Shown: positions 10,514-19,484 of the stretch, piece by piece | Numbering within the stretch: the stretch's first letter is position 1 | How the letters are laid out: each line of letters begins with the position of its first letter | Source of the DNA: Gammaproteobacteria bacterium | GTDB lineage: Bacteria; Pseudomonadota; Gammaproteobacteria; Steroidobacterales; GCA-2729495 | DNA: 64,000 bases | Assembly: GCA_030426355.1 (NCBI GenBank) | Contig: JAUHYQ010000004.1 | Coordinates: 124,001 to 188,000, forward strand | Reading direction: 5' to 3' | The notes under the pieces: model-generated | What the model was told of the DNA's origin: nothing | The model's database searches: none | What the model saw: only the letters and a program-made list of their open reading frames with translations | Position numbers and translations under genes: made by a program

Positions 10514-13090
10514 TTGCGCTGGGTAGTCCTGAAATTTGGTGGCACCAGTGTCGCTACGGCGCCTAACTGGGCGATTATCCGCGATCTCGTGCGCGCGCGG
10601 CTTGACGAGGGTCTGCGCCCGATGGTCGTGCATTCGGCTGTCGGCGGCATCAGCAACAAACTGGTGCAAGTGATGCAGGCAGCCGTTGCCGGCGATTACG
10701 TGGACTTACTGCACGACATCGTTGAGCGGCATCGGTCGTTGGCAAGTGATCTGGGGCTGGACGGCGATGCGCTGTTGCGCGACAACCTGACCGAACTGGA
10801 GCAACTGTTGGCCGGGGTGCGGCTGGTTCGCGAAGTGAGTCCGCGGGTGCACGCCAAGGTCATGGCCATGGGTGAGCTGTTGGCTACCACCTTGGGCGCC
10901 GCCTATCTGCAGTCGCAAGGTATCGACGCTCATTGGCACGATGCCCGGGCATCGTTGTGCTGCGTAGAGCGCAGCGGCGCTTCCGAGCGCGCGGCTTTCC
11001 TGTCGGCCACCTGCGAAGCCAATCCGGACGCGCACCTGCAAGCCGAGCTGGGGGCCATTGACGGGGTTGTCCTGACGCAAGGTTTTATTGCCCGCAATTC
11101 TCATGGCGAAACGGTATTACTGGGGCGGGGCGGGTCGGATACATCGGCCGCTTACTTTGCCGGTCGACTCGAAGCCGAGCGTCTGGAAATCTGGACCGAT
11201 GTCCACGGCATGTTCAGTGCCGATCCGCGCGCCGTGCCGAGTGCGCGCCTGCTGAAGGCACTGCGCTACGAGGAGGCGCAGGAAATTGCGTCCACCGGCG
11301 GATCGGTGCTCCATCCGCGGGCCATATCGCCTGTGCGGCGAGGTGGAATTCCGTTGTGGATTCGCTACACAGCGCGTCCCGATGCCGAAGGCACATTAAT
11401 TTCACAGGATTCCGGTGACGACGCGCCGCGGGTCAAAGCCATATCCAGCCGTGCCGGCATCACCCTGGTCTCCATGGAGACGCTGGGCATGTGGCAGCAA
11501 GTCGGCTTTCTCGCAGAAGCATTTAAGGTTTTCAGTGATTTAGGCCTTTCTATTGACTTAGTTTCGACTTCCGAAAGCAACGTCACGGTCACGCTGGACC
11601 CGAACGCCAATTCAATGGACGCCACCATGCTGGAGCGGCTGGAGCAAAATCTGGCGCGCTTGTGCCGGGTGCGCATCCTGCAGGATGTGTCGGTGGTCAG
11701 TCTGGTGGGGCAGAAAATCCGCGCCATGTTGCATGAAATCGGCCCGGCGCTGGAGGCTTTTCAGGAGAACCATATTCACCTGCTGAGCCAGGCGGCCAGC
11801 GATCTGAACCTCAGCTTCGTGGTTGATGCCGGGCAGGCAGCAAGGTTGGTCCAGACGCTCCATGCCATCCTGATCCGGCCGCCGAGTCTGGACGCGGTTT
11901 TTGGAGAAACCTGGGAAGAGCTTACCCGTGACGAGAGTGAGTCGGAACTTGCGGTGGGCGATATGCCCTGGTGGGCGGACCGACGTGATGAACTGCTGGC
12001 CATAGCGGCCGAACGACAATCTGCCTACGTATACAGCCGCGATGCCGTGGCAGCCGCGGTGGCACGCTTGCGCGCGCTGAAGTCGGTGGATCGGGTGTTT
12101 TACGCCACCAAGGCCAACTCGAATCGTGAGATTTTGCAGGTTGTCTATGCAGGCGGAATGAACTTTGAGGTGGTCTCGCCGGGCGAGTTGCAGCTGGTTC
12201 TGGAACTCTTTCCGGACATTGACCGTGAGCGGATTTTGTTCACCCCGAATTTCGCACCACGCGAAGAATACGAACTCGGTCTGCAAGCAGGTGTGTGGGT
12301 CACGCTGGACAACTTGCATCCCTTGCGCCATTGGGGTGAGAGCTTTGCCGGCAAGAAGGTGTTTTTGCGGCTGGATACCGGACAGGGGCGCGGTCACCAC
12401 GAGCATGTAAAAACCGCGGGGGTGCATTCGAAATTCGGTATCCCGTTGTTCGAACTGGACGAAGCACGTGAATTGCTTGCAGCCTGCGGCGCAGAAGTGG
12501 TCGGTCTGCATGCCCACACCGGCAGCGGCATTTTGCAGGCCGATAACTGGGAAGAAATTGCCACCACTCTGGGCGGCATCGCCCGGCAATTCGGTACGGT
12601 GCGGTATCTGGATATCGGTGGCGGTTTAGGCATTCCCGAAAAGCCGGGGCAGCAACCGCTGGATATGGCTGCCTTGGACGCCAGTCTGGCTGCCGCCCGC
12701 GAGCATCTGGGTGATTACGAAATCTGGCTTGAGCCGGGTCGTTACGTTGTCGCGCAGGCGGGTGTGCTCGTGGCCACGGTAACGCAGGTAAAGGGCAAGG
12801 GCGATGTTCGCTACGTGGGTATCAGCACCGGCATGAACTCGTTGATTCGGCCGGCGTTGTACGGTGCTTATCACGAGATCGCTAACCTGACGCATTACGG
12901 TGAACCGGCTACCGAGATTGTCAATGTGGTGGGTCCGATTTGCGAAACCGGCGACCGCATAGGCAGCGATCGCCTGTTACCGCCGGCAGGCGAGGGCGAT
13001 GTCCTGCTGATCGCCAATGCGGGTGCCTACGGATTTGTAATGAGTTCACGGTATAACCTGCGCGAGCCCGCTGTCGAGGTTATGATCTGA
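10514..13090 (+). CDS. Bifunctional aspartate kinase / diaminopimelate decarboxylase
   Basis: An 858-residue fusion carrying the first and last steps of lysine synthesis. Residues 1 to about 460 are aspartokinase: VLKFGGTS at the start, then TQGFIARNSHGETVLLGRGGSDTSAA, then ACT repeats (SISLVS-type segments with DLVSTSESNVTVTL). Residues about 480-858 are a PLP-dependent LysA: YATKANSNREIL holds the PLP lysine, then GLHAHTGSGI and CETGDRIGSDRLLPP. The start is TTG immediately after the ilvD stop; the next codons give RWVVLKFGG. Such fusions are known in Xanthomonadales and related gammaproteobacteria. Feedback control through the ACT domains is likely. Confidence 0.95.
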   Translation: MRWVVLKFGGTSVATAPNWAIIRDLVRARLDEGLRPMVVHSAVGGISNKLVQVMQAAVAGDYVDLLHDIVERHRSLASDLGLDGDALLRDNLTELEQLLAGVRLVREVSPRVHAKVMAMGELLATTLGAAYLQSQGIDAHWHDARASLCCVERSGASERAAFLSATCEANPDAHLQAELGAIDGVVLTQGFIARNSHGETVLLGRGGSDTSAAYFAGRLEAERLEIWTDVHGMFSADPRAVPSARLLKALRYEEAQEIASTGGSVLHPRAISPVRRGGIPLWIRYTARPDAEGTLISQDSGDDAPRVKAISSRAGITLVSMETLGMWQQVGFLAEAFKVFSDLGLSIDLVSTSESNVTVTLDPNANSMDATMLERLEQNLARLCRVRILQDVSVVSLVGQKIRAMLHEIGPALEAFQENHIHLLSQAASDLNLSFVVDAGQAARLVQTLHAILIRPPSLDAVFGETWEELTRDESESELAVGDMPWWADRRDELLAIAAERQSAYVYSRDAVAAAVARLRALKSVDRVFYATKANSNREILQVVYAGGMNFEVVSPGELQLVLELFPDIDRERILFTPNFAPREEYELGLQAGVWVTLDNLHPLRHWGESFAGKKVFLRLDTGQGRGHHEHVKTAGVHSKFGIPLFELDEARELLAACGAEVVGLHAHTGSGILQADNWEEIATTLGGIARQFGTVRYLDIGGGLGIPEKPGQQPLDMAALDASLAAAREHLGDYEIWLEPGRYVVAQAGVLVATVTQVKGKGDVRYVGISTGMNSLIRPALYGAYHEIANLTHYGEPATEIVNVVGPICETGDRIGSDRLLPPAGEGDVLLIANAGAYGFVMSSRYNLREPAVEVMI

Positions 13091-13138
13091 GCAGCGTCCC
13101 GATTTGGTGGCGCCAAATTAAACAATCAGGAGTTCAGC

Positions 13139-13546
13139 ATGAGAACTAGCGTGGGTTTGATGTTGTTGTTGCCTTTGTTGGCGGTGGCGCAGACTCCTCC
13201 GGCCTTTGATCCCTCCAAGATGCCAAGCGGGGCCGGTATGCAATCCATGATGCAACAGGCCCAGAAAATGGCATCCTGCATGGCCGATGTCGATCAGGCC
13301 AAGCTTGAGGATCTGGCGAAAGAGGCGCAGGCACTGTCTGACGAGATCAATGCGCTGTGTGCCAGCGGTAAAGAGGCAGAGGCGCTCAGTAAGGCGCTTT
13401 CATTCGGTCGCGACATGCGCGCAGATCCCACAATTGCACAGGTGCAGGAATGCACGCGCGGCATGAATGAAATGATGGCGCAGGTCATACCGTCAATCAT
13501 TACTGAAGCCGAGTCGCGCGCCGAGAAAGGCGGTATTTGCGACTAG
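13139..13546 (+). CDS. Small secreted helical protein of unknown function
   Basis: A 135-residue protein with an N-terminal signal peptide (RTSVGLMLLLPLLAVAQ) followed by an acidic, Ala/Met/Gln-rich helical region with repeated Met and three or four Cys (MASCMADV, NALCASG, QECTRG, GGICD). No known domain is recognised. Even cysteine spacing suggests disulfides in the periplasm. A clear AGGAG ribosome-binding site lies 7 bp ahead of the ATG. It sits between lysAC and a DUF2835 gene. Confidence 0.75.
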   Translation: MRTSVGLMLLLPLLAVAQTPPAFDPSKMPSGAGMQSMMQQAQKMASCMADVDQAKLEDLAKEAQALSDEINALCASGKEAEALSKALSFGRDMRADPTIAQVQECTRGMNEMMAQVIPSIITEAESRAEKGGICD

Positions 13547-13559
13547 CGTTGCCTGCTCT

Positions 13560-13793
13560 GTGAATCGTTATGTCGTTGACCTCGCAATCAGCGCTGACGA
13601 ATTTAAGCGTTTGTATGCAGGTACCGCCACGACGGTTGTCGCGCGTGATCGCATCAGCGGCAAAACGGTGCGTTTCCCGGCCAGCCGTCTGCGGAGTTTT
13701 GTTACGCCGGCAGGCATATTCGGTCGGTTCGAGTTGCAGGTCGATGCCGACAATCGTTTGCAGCATATACAAATGGAGGAGAACCGACGGTGA
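13560..13793 (+). CDS. DUF2835 family protein
   Basis: A 77-residue protein matching the DUF2835 pattern: DLAISADEFKRLYAGTATTVVARDR, then VRFPASRLRSFVTPAGIFGRFEL. Function is unknown in the family; members are small, probably cytoplasmic beta proteins of gammaproteobacteria. The start is GTG, 13 bp after the previous stop. The stop overlaps the GTG start of the next gene (GTGA), with a GGAGGA site just inside this gene, so the two are translationally coupled. Confidence 0.8.
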   Translation: MNRYVVDLAISADEFKRLYAGTATTVVARDRISGKTVRFPASRLRSFVTPAGIFGRFELQVDADNRLQHIQMEENRR

Positions 13794-14995
13794 GCGATAA
13801 GGCTGACGCTGCCGGAAGCAGCGACCACACGAGTCGCCGGACATTCACCGGCGGATTGCTGGCCTCGGGTGTGGCCGGTGGCTGGCTGGGTGCTGTCGGC
13901 GACGCCGTCGCATTGCCACAGCGGGCGCGCATCGAATCACTCGACGATGTTCTGAATATCGCGCATCTTGATCAGGCTGCAAGTCGCCGGCTCAGCGCCG
14001 AGGCTTATCATTTCATTGTTGGTGCATCGGACGACGGGTTGACTAAGCAGGCGAATCGTCTGGCTTATCAACAGACAAAAATTCGCCCGCGGCGACTCGT
14101 GGACGTCAGTACGATTGATACAAGCGTGGAACTGTTCGGTCGCTTATATGCATCACCGATTATTCTGGCGCCGGCAGGCAACCAGCAGCTGGTGCATGCC
14201 GAAGGCGAACTGGCAACAGCCCGCGCGGCGGCGCGCAAAGATCATCTGATGGTTGTCGGGCAGATGAGCAATTTCAGTATTGAAGAGGTAGCAGCCACCG
14301 GTGTGGCCAGCTGGTTTCAGCTTTACCCGTCGGCAAACCGAGAATTCATGCTGCACCTGGCAGCGCGGGCTCAGGCGGCAGGCTGCGGGGCACTGGTGTT
14401 GACCATCGACGGGCCATCGCGCGGCAATCACGAAGCGGCGCGCTGGTTCAGAAGTCATCCCGTAAAAGGCCAGGCAAAGGCGACCGGTGCACCGGGCAAG
14501 CTCGGTAACTTTGAAGATTTTGCCGGACCTAAAGGAATCGGCGACCCGGCCCTCGATTGGGAGGCCGTGGCTGCTTTGCGCAAACAACTGGAATTGCCGC
14601 TGGTGCTTAAGGGCATAGTCACTCGCGAAGACGCGCGTTTATGCCGTAAACACGGCGTGGACGGTGTCGTGGTTTCAAACCACGGCGGGCGTCAGGAAGG
14701 CAACGGCCGGGCTACGCTGGATGTCCTGCCCGAAGTGGTTGATGAGCTCGGCGGGCGTATGCCGGTACTGGTTGACGGTGGCATTCGCCGCGGCAGTGAT
14801 GTGTTTAAAGCGCTGGCCTATGGTGCCGATGCGGTGTGCATCGGGCGTCCGTACTTGTGGGGTCTGGGCGCTTTTGGCCAGCCAGGCGTCGAGAAGTGCC
14901 TGCGCATTTTGAGCGCAGAGTTTGAGCGCACCCTGCGATACGCGGGCACGCCGTCACTCGCGGATATAAGCCCGCAACACGTCTGGCGCGACTGA
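13790..14995 (+). CDS. FMN-dependent alpha-hydroxyacid oxidase/dehydrogenase with Tat-like leader
   Basis: A 401-residue TIM-barrel flavoenzyme of the lactate dehydrogenase/glycolate oxidase family. The FMN and catalytic features include VVVSNHGGRQ (catalytic His and Arg), LVDGGIRRGSDVFKALAYGADAVCIGRPYLWG and LKGIVTREDA. Members oxidise L-2-hydroxyacids such as L-lactate. The N-terminus carries SRRTFTGGLLASGVAGGWLGAVGDAVA, a twin-arginine motif with a hydrophobic stretch, suggesting export or membrane delivery, which is unusual for the family. GTG start overlapping the DUF2835 stop. Confidence 0.88.
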   Translation: MSDKADAAGSSDHTSRRTFTGGLLASGVAGGWLGAVGDAVALPQRARIESLDDVLNIAHLDQAASRRLSAEAYHFIVGASDDGLTKQANRLAYQQTKIRPRRLVDVSTIDTSVELFGRLYASPIILAPAGNQQLVHAEGELATARAAARKDHLMVVGQMSNFSIEEVAATGVASWFQLYPSANREFMLHLAARAQAAGCGALVLTIDGPSRGNHEAARWFRSHPVKGQAKATGAPGKLGNFEDFAGPKGIGDPALDWEAVAALRKQLELPLVLKGIVTREDARLCRKHGVDGVVVSNHGGRQEGNGRATLDVLPEVVDELGGRMPVLVDGGIRRGSDVFKALAYGADAVCIGRPYLWGLGAFGQPGVEKCLRILSAEFERTLRYAGTPSLADISPQHVWRD

Positions 14996-15017
14996 GTTCA
15001 GTTGCGAAGCGCCGCGG

Positions 15018-15956
15018 TCACGCGGCATTGGCCTGTTGTGCTTTGGTAGCTTTGCCGCTGGATTGCGCCGCTGCATAGCCACCCAATTTGTCCTTCAGGT
15101 CTTTGACCAGCTCGCGCAGGGTGCCGGTCAGCAATACAAAGCGCGCGTCCAGCAACGCCAGCGGATCCTCATCGTCGCTTACGTCAGCCGCTTCCATTTC
15201 GCCAAATTTGATTTTGCTGATATGGCCTTCTGCGCTGATTACGCAGCGAAAGATATCGTTGTACTCGATACCCAGATGCGTGAGTTGCATGCCGTCTATC
15301 ACGTGCTGGCGTATAGCAGAATCCGCGAGATGAGCATGTCGCCAGGTCGCGACGGATTTTTGCTCGCTGAGATCCTGCATGCGGCACTCGTCCGCAAGTT
15401 CGAAACCCTGCAGCGAGTCGCCAAGAAACAGGGCGGTCAGCAGATCGCCCGGAGCGGTATTGAACGCGAGCGGCGTAAAACTGAAATCCTGGAAGCTTGC
15501 GCGCAGCAGGTCGAGAAAGCGTTCCGCCTTGTTTTCGCTGGCGGCATCAATTCCCAGCAGACGTTCGGACAGTATGAAAAACCCGTTAATGCGCTCGGAT
15601 TTGAGCAGTGATTTCGGCAGCAGTTCATCGCGGGTTTCTTCTTTCAGCCGCCGCAGAACCCGCCGTGAGGGTTCCTGCGCCATGCGCTGGCGGTACTCGT
15701 CAACGCGATCAACCAGCGCTTCCTGAATGGCAGCGGCCGGCAGCAGGCGGCTTTGGGTGCGCATCTGCAGCAGGTCGGCACCACCCACGCGGCGGCACAG
15801 CTGTTGGTCATCGTTAGCCGGTGATTCCCATCCTGAGCGGCGCTCGGTTAAAGGGCCGCAAGGTATGAATGAGTTCTTGATCAGGATATCCGACAGTTCC
15901 TGTTCGGATTCCGGCCAGGGGCTGCTTACGCGATAAAAGCGTACATTTCGAAACAT
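15018..15956 (-). CDS. rdgC: Recombination-associated protein RdgC
   Basis: A 312-residue RdgC, close to the usual 303. The typical start MFRNVRFYRVSSPWP is seen, followed by the acidic middle and a helical C-terminus. RdgC forms a ring dimer around double-stranded DNA and restrains RecA. It is the last gene after hisE (18 bp away), so it may be read from the his transcript. It converges with the alpha-hydroxyacid oxidase gene over 22 bp. Confidence 0.95.
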   Translation of the reverse strand: MFRNVRFYRVSSPWPESEQELSDILIKNSFIPCGPLTERRSGWESPANDDQQLCRRVGGADLLQMRTQSRLLPAAAIQEALVDRVDEYRQRMAQEPSRRVLRRLKEETRDELLPKSLLKSERINGFFILSERLLGIDAASENKAERFLDLLRASFQDFSFTPLAFNTAPGDLLTALFLGDSLQGFELADECRMQDLSEQKSVATWRHAHLADSAIRQHVIDGMQLTHLGIEYNDIFRCVISAEGHISKIKFGEMEAADVSDDEDPLALLDARFVLLTGTLRELVKDLKDKLGGYAAAQSSGKATKAQQANAA

Positions 15957-15974
15957 GAAGAGTCCTTATAGTTA

Positions 15975-16271
15975 TTAATTACCGTGGCGCGCCGACAGTT
16001 CGGCGGCCACATCGGTCAGAGAAAGTTCGTTTGCCTCCAGTAATACCAGCAGGTGATAAACCAGATCGGAGGCTTCCGCAATGGTCTGTGCGCGATCGCC
16101 CTGGACAGCTGCGATAGCAAGCTCGACGGCTTCCTCGCCAACCTTCTGAGCGATAAAAGGCGTGCCCCTGTTGAACAGGGTTTTGGTGTAGCTCTGATCC
16201 GCCGACGCGGTGCGCCGCGAACGGATGATGCTTTCGAGTTCGTTAATGAAAGCAGTGTCGGTTGTACTCAC
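15975..16271 (-). CDS. hisE: Phosphoribosyl-ATP pyrophosphatase
   Basis: A 98-residue stand-alone HisE with the all-alpha NTP pyrophosphohydrolase pattern ([32 protein letters not shown]), whose Glu/Asp residues bind Mg. It hydrolyses phosphoribosyl-ATP in step 2 of histidine synthesis. Many gammaproteobacteria fuse it to HisI; here the HisI half is absent. GTG start overlapping the hisF stop by 4 bp. Confidence 0.94.
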   Translation of the reverse strand: MSTTDTAFINELESIIRSRRTASADQSYTKTLFNRGTPFIAQKVGEEAVELAIAAVQGDRAQTIAEASDLVYHLLVLLEANELSLTDVAAELSARHGN

Positions 16272-17038
16272 GATAATCTAACCTCGATATGGTGTTCTTG
16301 CAGGTATTTCTTAAGCGCGCCGATTTCGATGATTTGTTTGTGGAAGACGCTGGCCGCAAGTGCGCCGTCCACGTGCGCCTGCTCAAACACGTCGCTGAAA
16401 TGTTCCGGAGCGCCCGCACCGCCAGATGCAATTAGGGGCACCGTGCAATTTTCACGCACCAGCGCAAGTTGTTGCAGGTCGTAGCCCTGACGTACGCCGT
16501 CCTGATTCATGCAATTGAGGACAAACTCACCGGCGCCGCGTTGCTCTGCTTCCTTAACCCAGGCGACGGTTTCGCGGCCCGCACGGCTGGTTTTGTCGGG
16601 GTCGCCGGTGTTCTGGTAGACGCGGTAGACCCCGTCCTCATCGCGGCTGTCGATACCCACGACCACGCACTGCGAGCCAAAACGACGTGCAAGTTCGGAG
16701 ATTAATTCGGGGCGGGCGAGGGCGGGGCTGTTGATCGAAATTTTGTCTGCGCCAAAATTCAGCATCTCTTCAGCATCCTGTAACGAGCGGATACCGCCGG
16801 CTACGCAAAACGGAATATCGAGCACTTCGGCGACACGGTTAATCCAGCTGCGATCAACCGAGCGGCCTTCGGGGCTGGCCGTGATGTCATAAAACACCAG
16901 TTCATCGGCACCTTCATTCCGGTAGCGTTCAGCCAGCGCCAGTATGTCGCCCACCACCTCGTGATTGCGAAACTGCACACCCTTGACGACCTTGCCGTCG
17001 CGCACATCCAGGCAGGGGATTATTCGCTTTGCAAGAAT
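16268..17038 (-). CDS. hisF: Imidazole glycerol phosphate synthase, cyclase subunit (apparent AUU start)
   Basis: A TIM-barrel cyclase that works with HisH. The conventional start nearest the family N-terminus is GTG at 17003-17005, but that begins at Arg-Asp-Gly-Lys-Val and removes strand 1. Upstream the frame reads [11 protein letters not shown], exactly the family N-terminus (normally M-LAKRII) with catalytic Asp11. The frame is closed by TGA only five codons upstream, and no ATG, GTG or TTG lies between. ATT at 17036-17038 falls at the family Met1 position, 8 bases after GAGGAG, giving 256 residues, the normal length. I annotate AUU as the start. It overlaps the hisA end by 19 bp and hisE by 4 bp. 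Confidence 0.9.
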   Translation of the reverse strand: MLAKRIIPCLDVRDGKVVKGVQFRNHEVVGDILALAERYRNEGADELVFYDITASPEGRSVDRSWINRVAEVLDIPFCVAGGIRSLQDAEEMLNFGADKISINSPALARPELISELARRFGSQCVVVGIDSRDEDGVYRVYQNTGDPDKTSRAGRETVAWVKEAEQRGAGEFVLNCMNQDGVRQGYDLQQLALVRENCTVPLIASGGAGAPEHFSDVFEQAHVDGALAASVFHKQIIEIGALKKYLQEHHIEVRLS

Positions 17039-17760
17039 TGTTCTATCTCCTCAAGCGTCAGCCGCCCGTCAAGCAGCGCTTTACCGGTCACTACGCTGGT
17101 GACCCCGGTCGCTTTCAGTGCCGGTAACTCGGCCGCAGAACTCAGACCGCCCGAGGCGATTACGCGCGCTTTGGGGTAACGGCGGGTGCATTCGGCATAG
17201 AGCTCCATATTCGGACCTTCGAGGGTGCCGTCTCTGGAGATATCGGTGCACAAAAAGTTGTACGCACCGGCATCCATGAATTTGTCCATCAGGGACCACA
17301 GCGTCTGGTTGCTGCTTTCTGTCCAGCCGTGCGTCTGCACGACGGGATCGGCATCCGGCTCAATGGTGACGTCCACTCCCACAACTACACAGTCCGGGCC
17401 GAGTTCACCAAACCAGCCGATTACCGTATCCGGATCCTGGGCGGCCGTAGAGCCGACCACGACGCGTTCTGCACCCGCCGCAATAATGGCTCGCGCCTGT
17501 TCGATCTGGCGGATGCCGCCACCGACCTGCACGGCCATGCCCACTGTGGACGTAATTTCAGTAATGACATCCAGATGAGCCGCAGTCCCGGTGCGCGCAC
17601 CGTCAAGATCGACCACGTGCAGTGAATTAATGCCGGCGCGATTGTAGCGCCGCGCAACGTCTGCGGGGGAATCCGGATACTCGGTGACCTGATTGAAGTC
17701 ACCTTTGTAAAGCCGGACAACTTTTCCGCCCAGCAGGTCAATAGCGGGGATAATTTCCAC
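17020..17760 (-). CDS. hisA: Phosphoribosylformimino-5-aminoimidazole carboxamide ribotide isomerase
   Basis: A 246-residue TIM barrel that catalyses the Amadori isomerisation of ProFAR to PRFAR. The start [21 protein letters not shown] carries the catalytic Asp8. [12 protein letters not shown] holds the second catalytic Asp region, and VQVGGGIR and IASGGLSS are the phosphate-binding turns. The stop lies inside the 5' end of hisF, and the GAGGAG near the hisA end serves as the hisF ribosome-binding site. Confidence 0.97.
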   Translation of the reverse strand: MEIIPAIDLLGGKVVRLYKGDFNQVTEYPDSPADVARRYNRAGINSLHVVDLDGARTGTAAHLDVITEITSTVGMAVQVGGGIRQIEQARAIIAAGAERVVVGSTAAQDPDTVIGWFGELGPDCVVVGVDVTIEPDADPVVQTHGWTESSNQTLWSLMDKFMDAGAYNFLCTDISRDGTLEGPNMELYAECTRRYPKARVIASGGLSSAAELPALKATGVTSVVTGKALLDGRLTLEEIEQFLQSE

Positions 17761-17765
17761 GGTAA

Positions 17766-18377
17766 TTAATCCACAAGGTGTAAAAAATTCTGTAGCAGTC
17801 GTGCGCCGTTCTCGCCCGACCGTTCAGGGTGAAACTGTGTGCCCATGAAATTGCCTTTGCGCACCACCGATGTAAACACGCGGCCGTAGTCTGTGCTGCC
17901 GGTGGTGGTGGCCACCGGGTCGACTGCGTAACTGTGCACGAAGTAAAAATACGCGCCGTCAGGTATGCCGTCCAGCAGCCGGGCGTTGCGGGTTTTTTCT
18001 ACCCGGTTCCAGCCCATGTGGGGGACCGGTCGGTCGGGTGCGGCTTCAAACAGGCGGGCCCGACCTTCGATCAGGCCGAGGCAGTCGGTGTCGTCCTCAT
18101 CCGATCCGTCAAACAGCAGCTGCATACCCAGACAAATTCCCAGCAAAGGTTGAGTCAGCGTGGGCACGAGCGCATCCAGACCTTTTTCATGCAGCCGAGT
18201 CATGGCCGCGCGGGCCGCGCCTACACCTGGAAGAATGACCCGGTCGGCTTGCCGAATAATGTCGTGATCGCTGGTCAGCAACGGGCGCGCGCCCAGCCGC
18301 TGCAGCGCGAACTGCAGCGAGGCGATGTTGGCACCGCCACTGTCAATAATGGCGACTGTTGTTGAGGCTGCAGACAT
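17766..18377 (-). CDS. hisH: Imidazole glycerol phosphate synthase, glutamine amidotransferase subunit
   Basis: A 203-residue class I amidotransferase. The nucleophile is in LLGICLGMQLL, and the His-Glu pair is in GTQFHPERSG. It supplies ammonia to HisF through the heterodimer tunnel. Only 5 bp separate it from hisA. The first residues (MSAASTTVAIIDSGGANIASL) give a slightly long N-terminus. Confidence 0.97.
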   Translation of the reverse strand: MSAASTTVAIIDSGGANIASLQFALQRLGARPLLTSDHDIIRQADRVILPGVGAARAAMTRLHEKGLDALVPTLTQPLLGICLGMQLLFDGSDEDDTDCLGLIEGRARLFEAAPDRPVPHMGWNRVEKTRNARLLDGIPDGAYFYFVHSYAVDPVATTTGSTDYGRVFTSVVRKGNFMGTQFHPERSGENGARLLQNFLHLVD

Positions 18378-18400
18378 GAAACGTTTCCTGACCGGCTACC

Positions 18401-19474
18401 CTAAAGCGATCCCTTAGTGCTCGGCAAATCGTTACCGCGTCGTTCTAGCGCGCCCCGCAGCGCGCGGCCCACACCCTTAAAACAGGCTTCAACCATGTGG
18501 TGTGTGTTCTCGCCGGTAACCTTGATATGTATAGACGCGCCGAGCGTTTCGCCAAGCGAGCGGAAGAAATGCGGGACCAGTTCGGTGGGCAGGCCGCCGA
18601 CCTCGGCTCGCGCGAATTCACCTTCGAACACCGCGTAAGGTCGGCCGCCGATGTCCAGCGCAATCTGTGCCTGAGTTTCATCCATGGGCAGCAGGAATCC
18701 GAAGCGGCCAATGCCGCGCTTGTCGCCAAGAGCGGTTTTAAGCGCCTCGCCCAGAGCGAGAGCGACGTCCTCAACGGTGTGGTGCTCATCCACGCCAAGA
18801 TCGCCTTTGCAGTTTAGTGACAATGAGAAGCCGCCGTGTCGCGCGATCTGATCCAGCATGTGATCAAAAAAGCCGATCCCGGTATCGATTTCGATCGGGT
18901 CACTGGCATCGAGATCGACCGTAACAGCAATATCAGTTTCTTTGGTTTTACGGATCACCGTGGCCGTGCGCAGCTGATCCAGTACCTCGCGCACGATCCT
19001 GTTCCAGCTGTCGCTGTCTTCCGGATCGACCTTAAAACCGGGTACGCTGATGTTGCGAGCGAATTCAATATCCGTATCGCGATCGCCTGCCACCAGGCTA
19101 CCGGCACGATCCACATTAACGCGCTGGAAGTAATCACCGAGCAGACCCGGCAGGGGTTTGCGACAACTGCAACCGTCGCTGTCAAAATGCGGACAGATAA
19201 AGATCTCTTCAAACGTCAGCCCTTGTGAGGCGAACAGCTCCAGAATAAAGTTTTGTGTCTGCAAAAAATCATGTTCGGGAAAGCTGTCAGTGCCGCGACC
19301 GTCCTGATTAGAGACCATGACGAGCCTGAAGCCGGCCTCGCGCAGCCGCAACAGCGCCGGGATGACTCCGGGCACCAGCGTGATCTTATCCAGCCGGTCG
19401 ACCTGCTGGTCGGCAGGTTCCTTAACGAGGGTGCCGTCCCGGTCGACGAAGGCTATGCGAAGGGCAGTGCTCAT
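18401..19474 (-). CDS. hisB: Bifunctional histidinol-phosphatase / imidazoleglycerol-phosphate dehydratase
   Basis: A 357-residue fusion typical of gammaproteobacteria. Residues about 1-165 are a HAD-family phosphatase (AFVDRDGTLVKEP start, DGCSCRKPLPG with Zn-binding Cys, AGDRDTDIEFA). Residues about 170-357 are the dehydratase with the metal-binding repeats DHMLDQIARHGGF and DEHHTVEDVAL, and later HHMVEACFKG. It catalyses steps 7 and 9 of the pathway. The gene is followed by hisH after 23 bp. Confidence 0.97.
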   Translation of the reverse strand: MSTALRIAFVDRDGTLVKEPADQQVDRLDKITLVPGVIPALLRLREAGFRLVMVSNQDGRGTDSFPEHDFLQTQNFILELFASQGLTFEEIFICPHFDSDGCSCRKPLPGLLGDYFQRVNVDRAGSLVAGDRDTDIEFARNISVPGFKVDPEDSDSWNRIVREVLDQLRTATVIRKTKETDIAVTVDLDASDPIEIDTGIGFFDHMLDQIARHGGFSLSLNCKGDLGVDEHHTVEDVALALGEALKTALGDKRGIGRFGFLLPMDETQAQIALDIGGRPYAVFEGEFARAEVGGLPTELVPHFFRSLGETLGASIHIKVTGENTHHMVEACFKGVGRALRGALERRGNDLPSTKGSL

Positions 19475-19484
19475 GTTGGTAAGC

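Noticed and set aside
11612-12589. A 325-codon antisense frame in the aspartokinase/decarboxylase fusion.
   Set aside because: Same reason: the sense gene is unmistakable and this product lacks any recognisable feature.
13102-13118. Inverted repeat ATTTGG-TGGCG-CCAAAT before the small secreted protein gene.
   Set aside because: Only six base pairs with no flanking promoter or T-run; not enough to call an operator or terminator.
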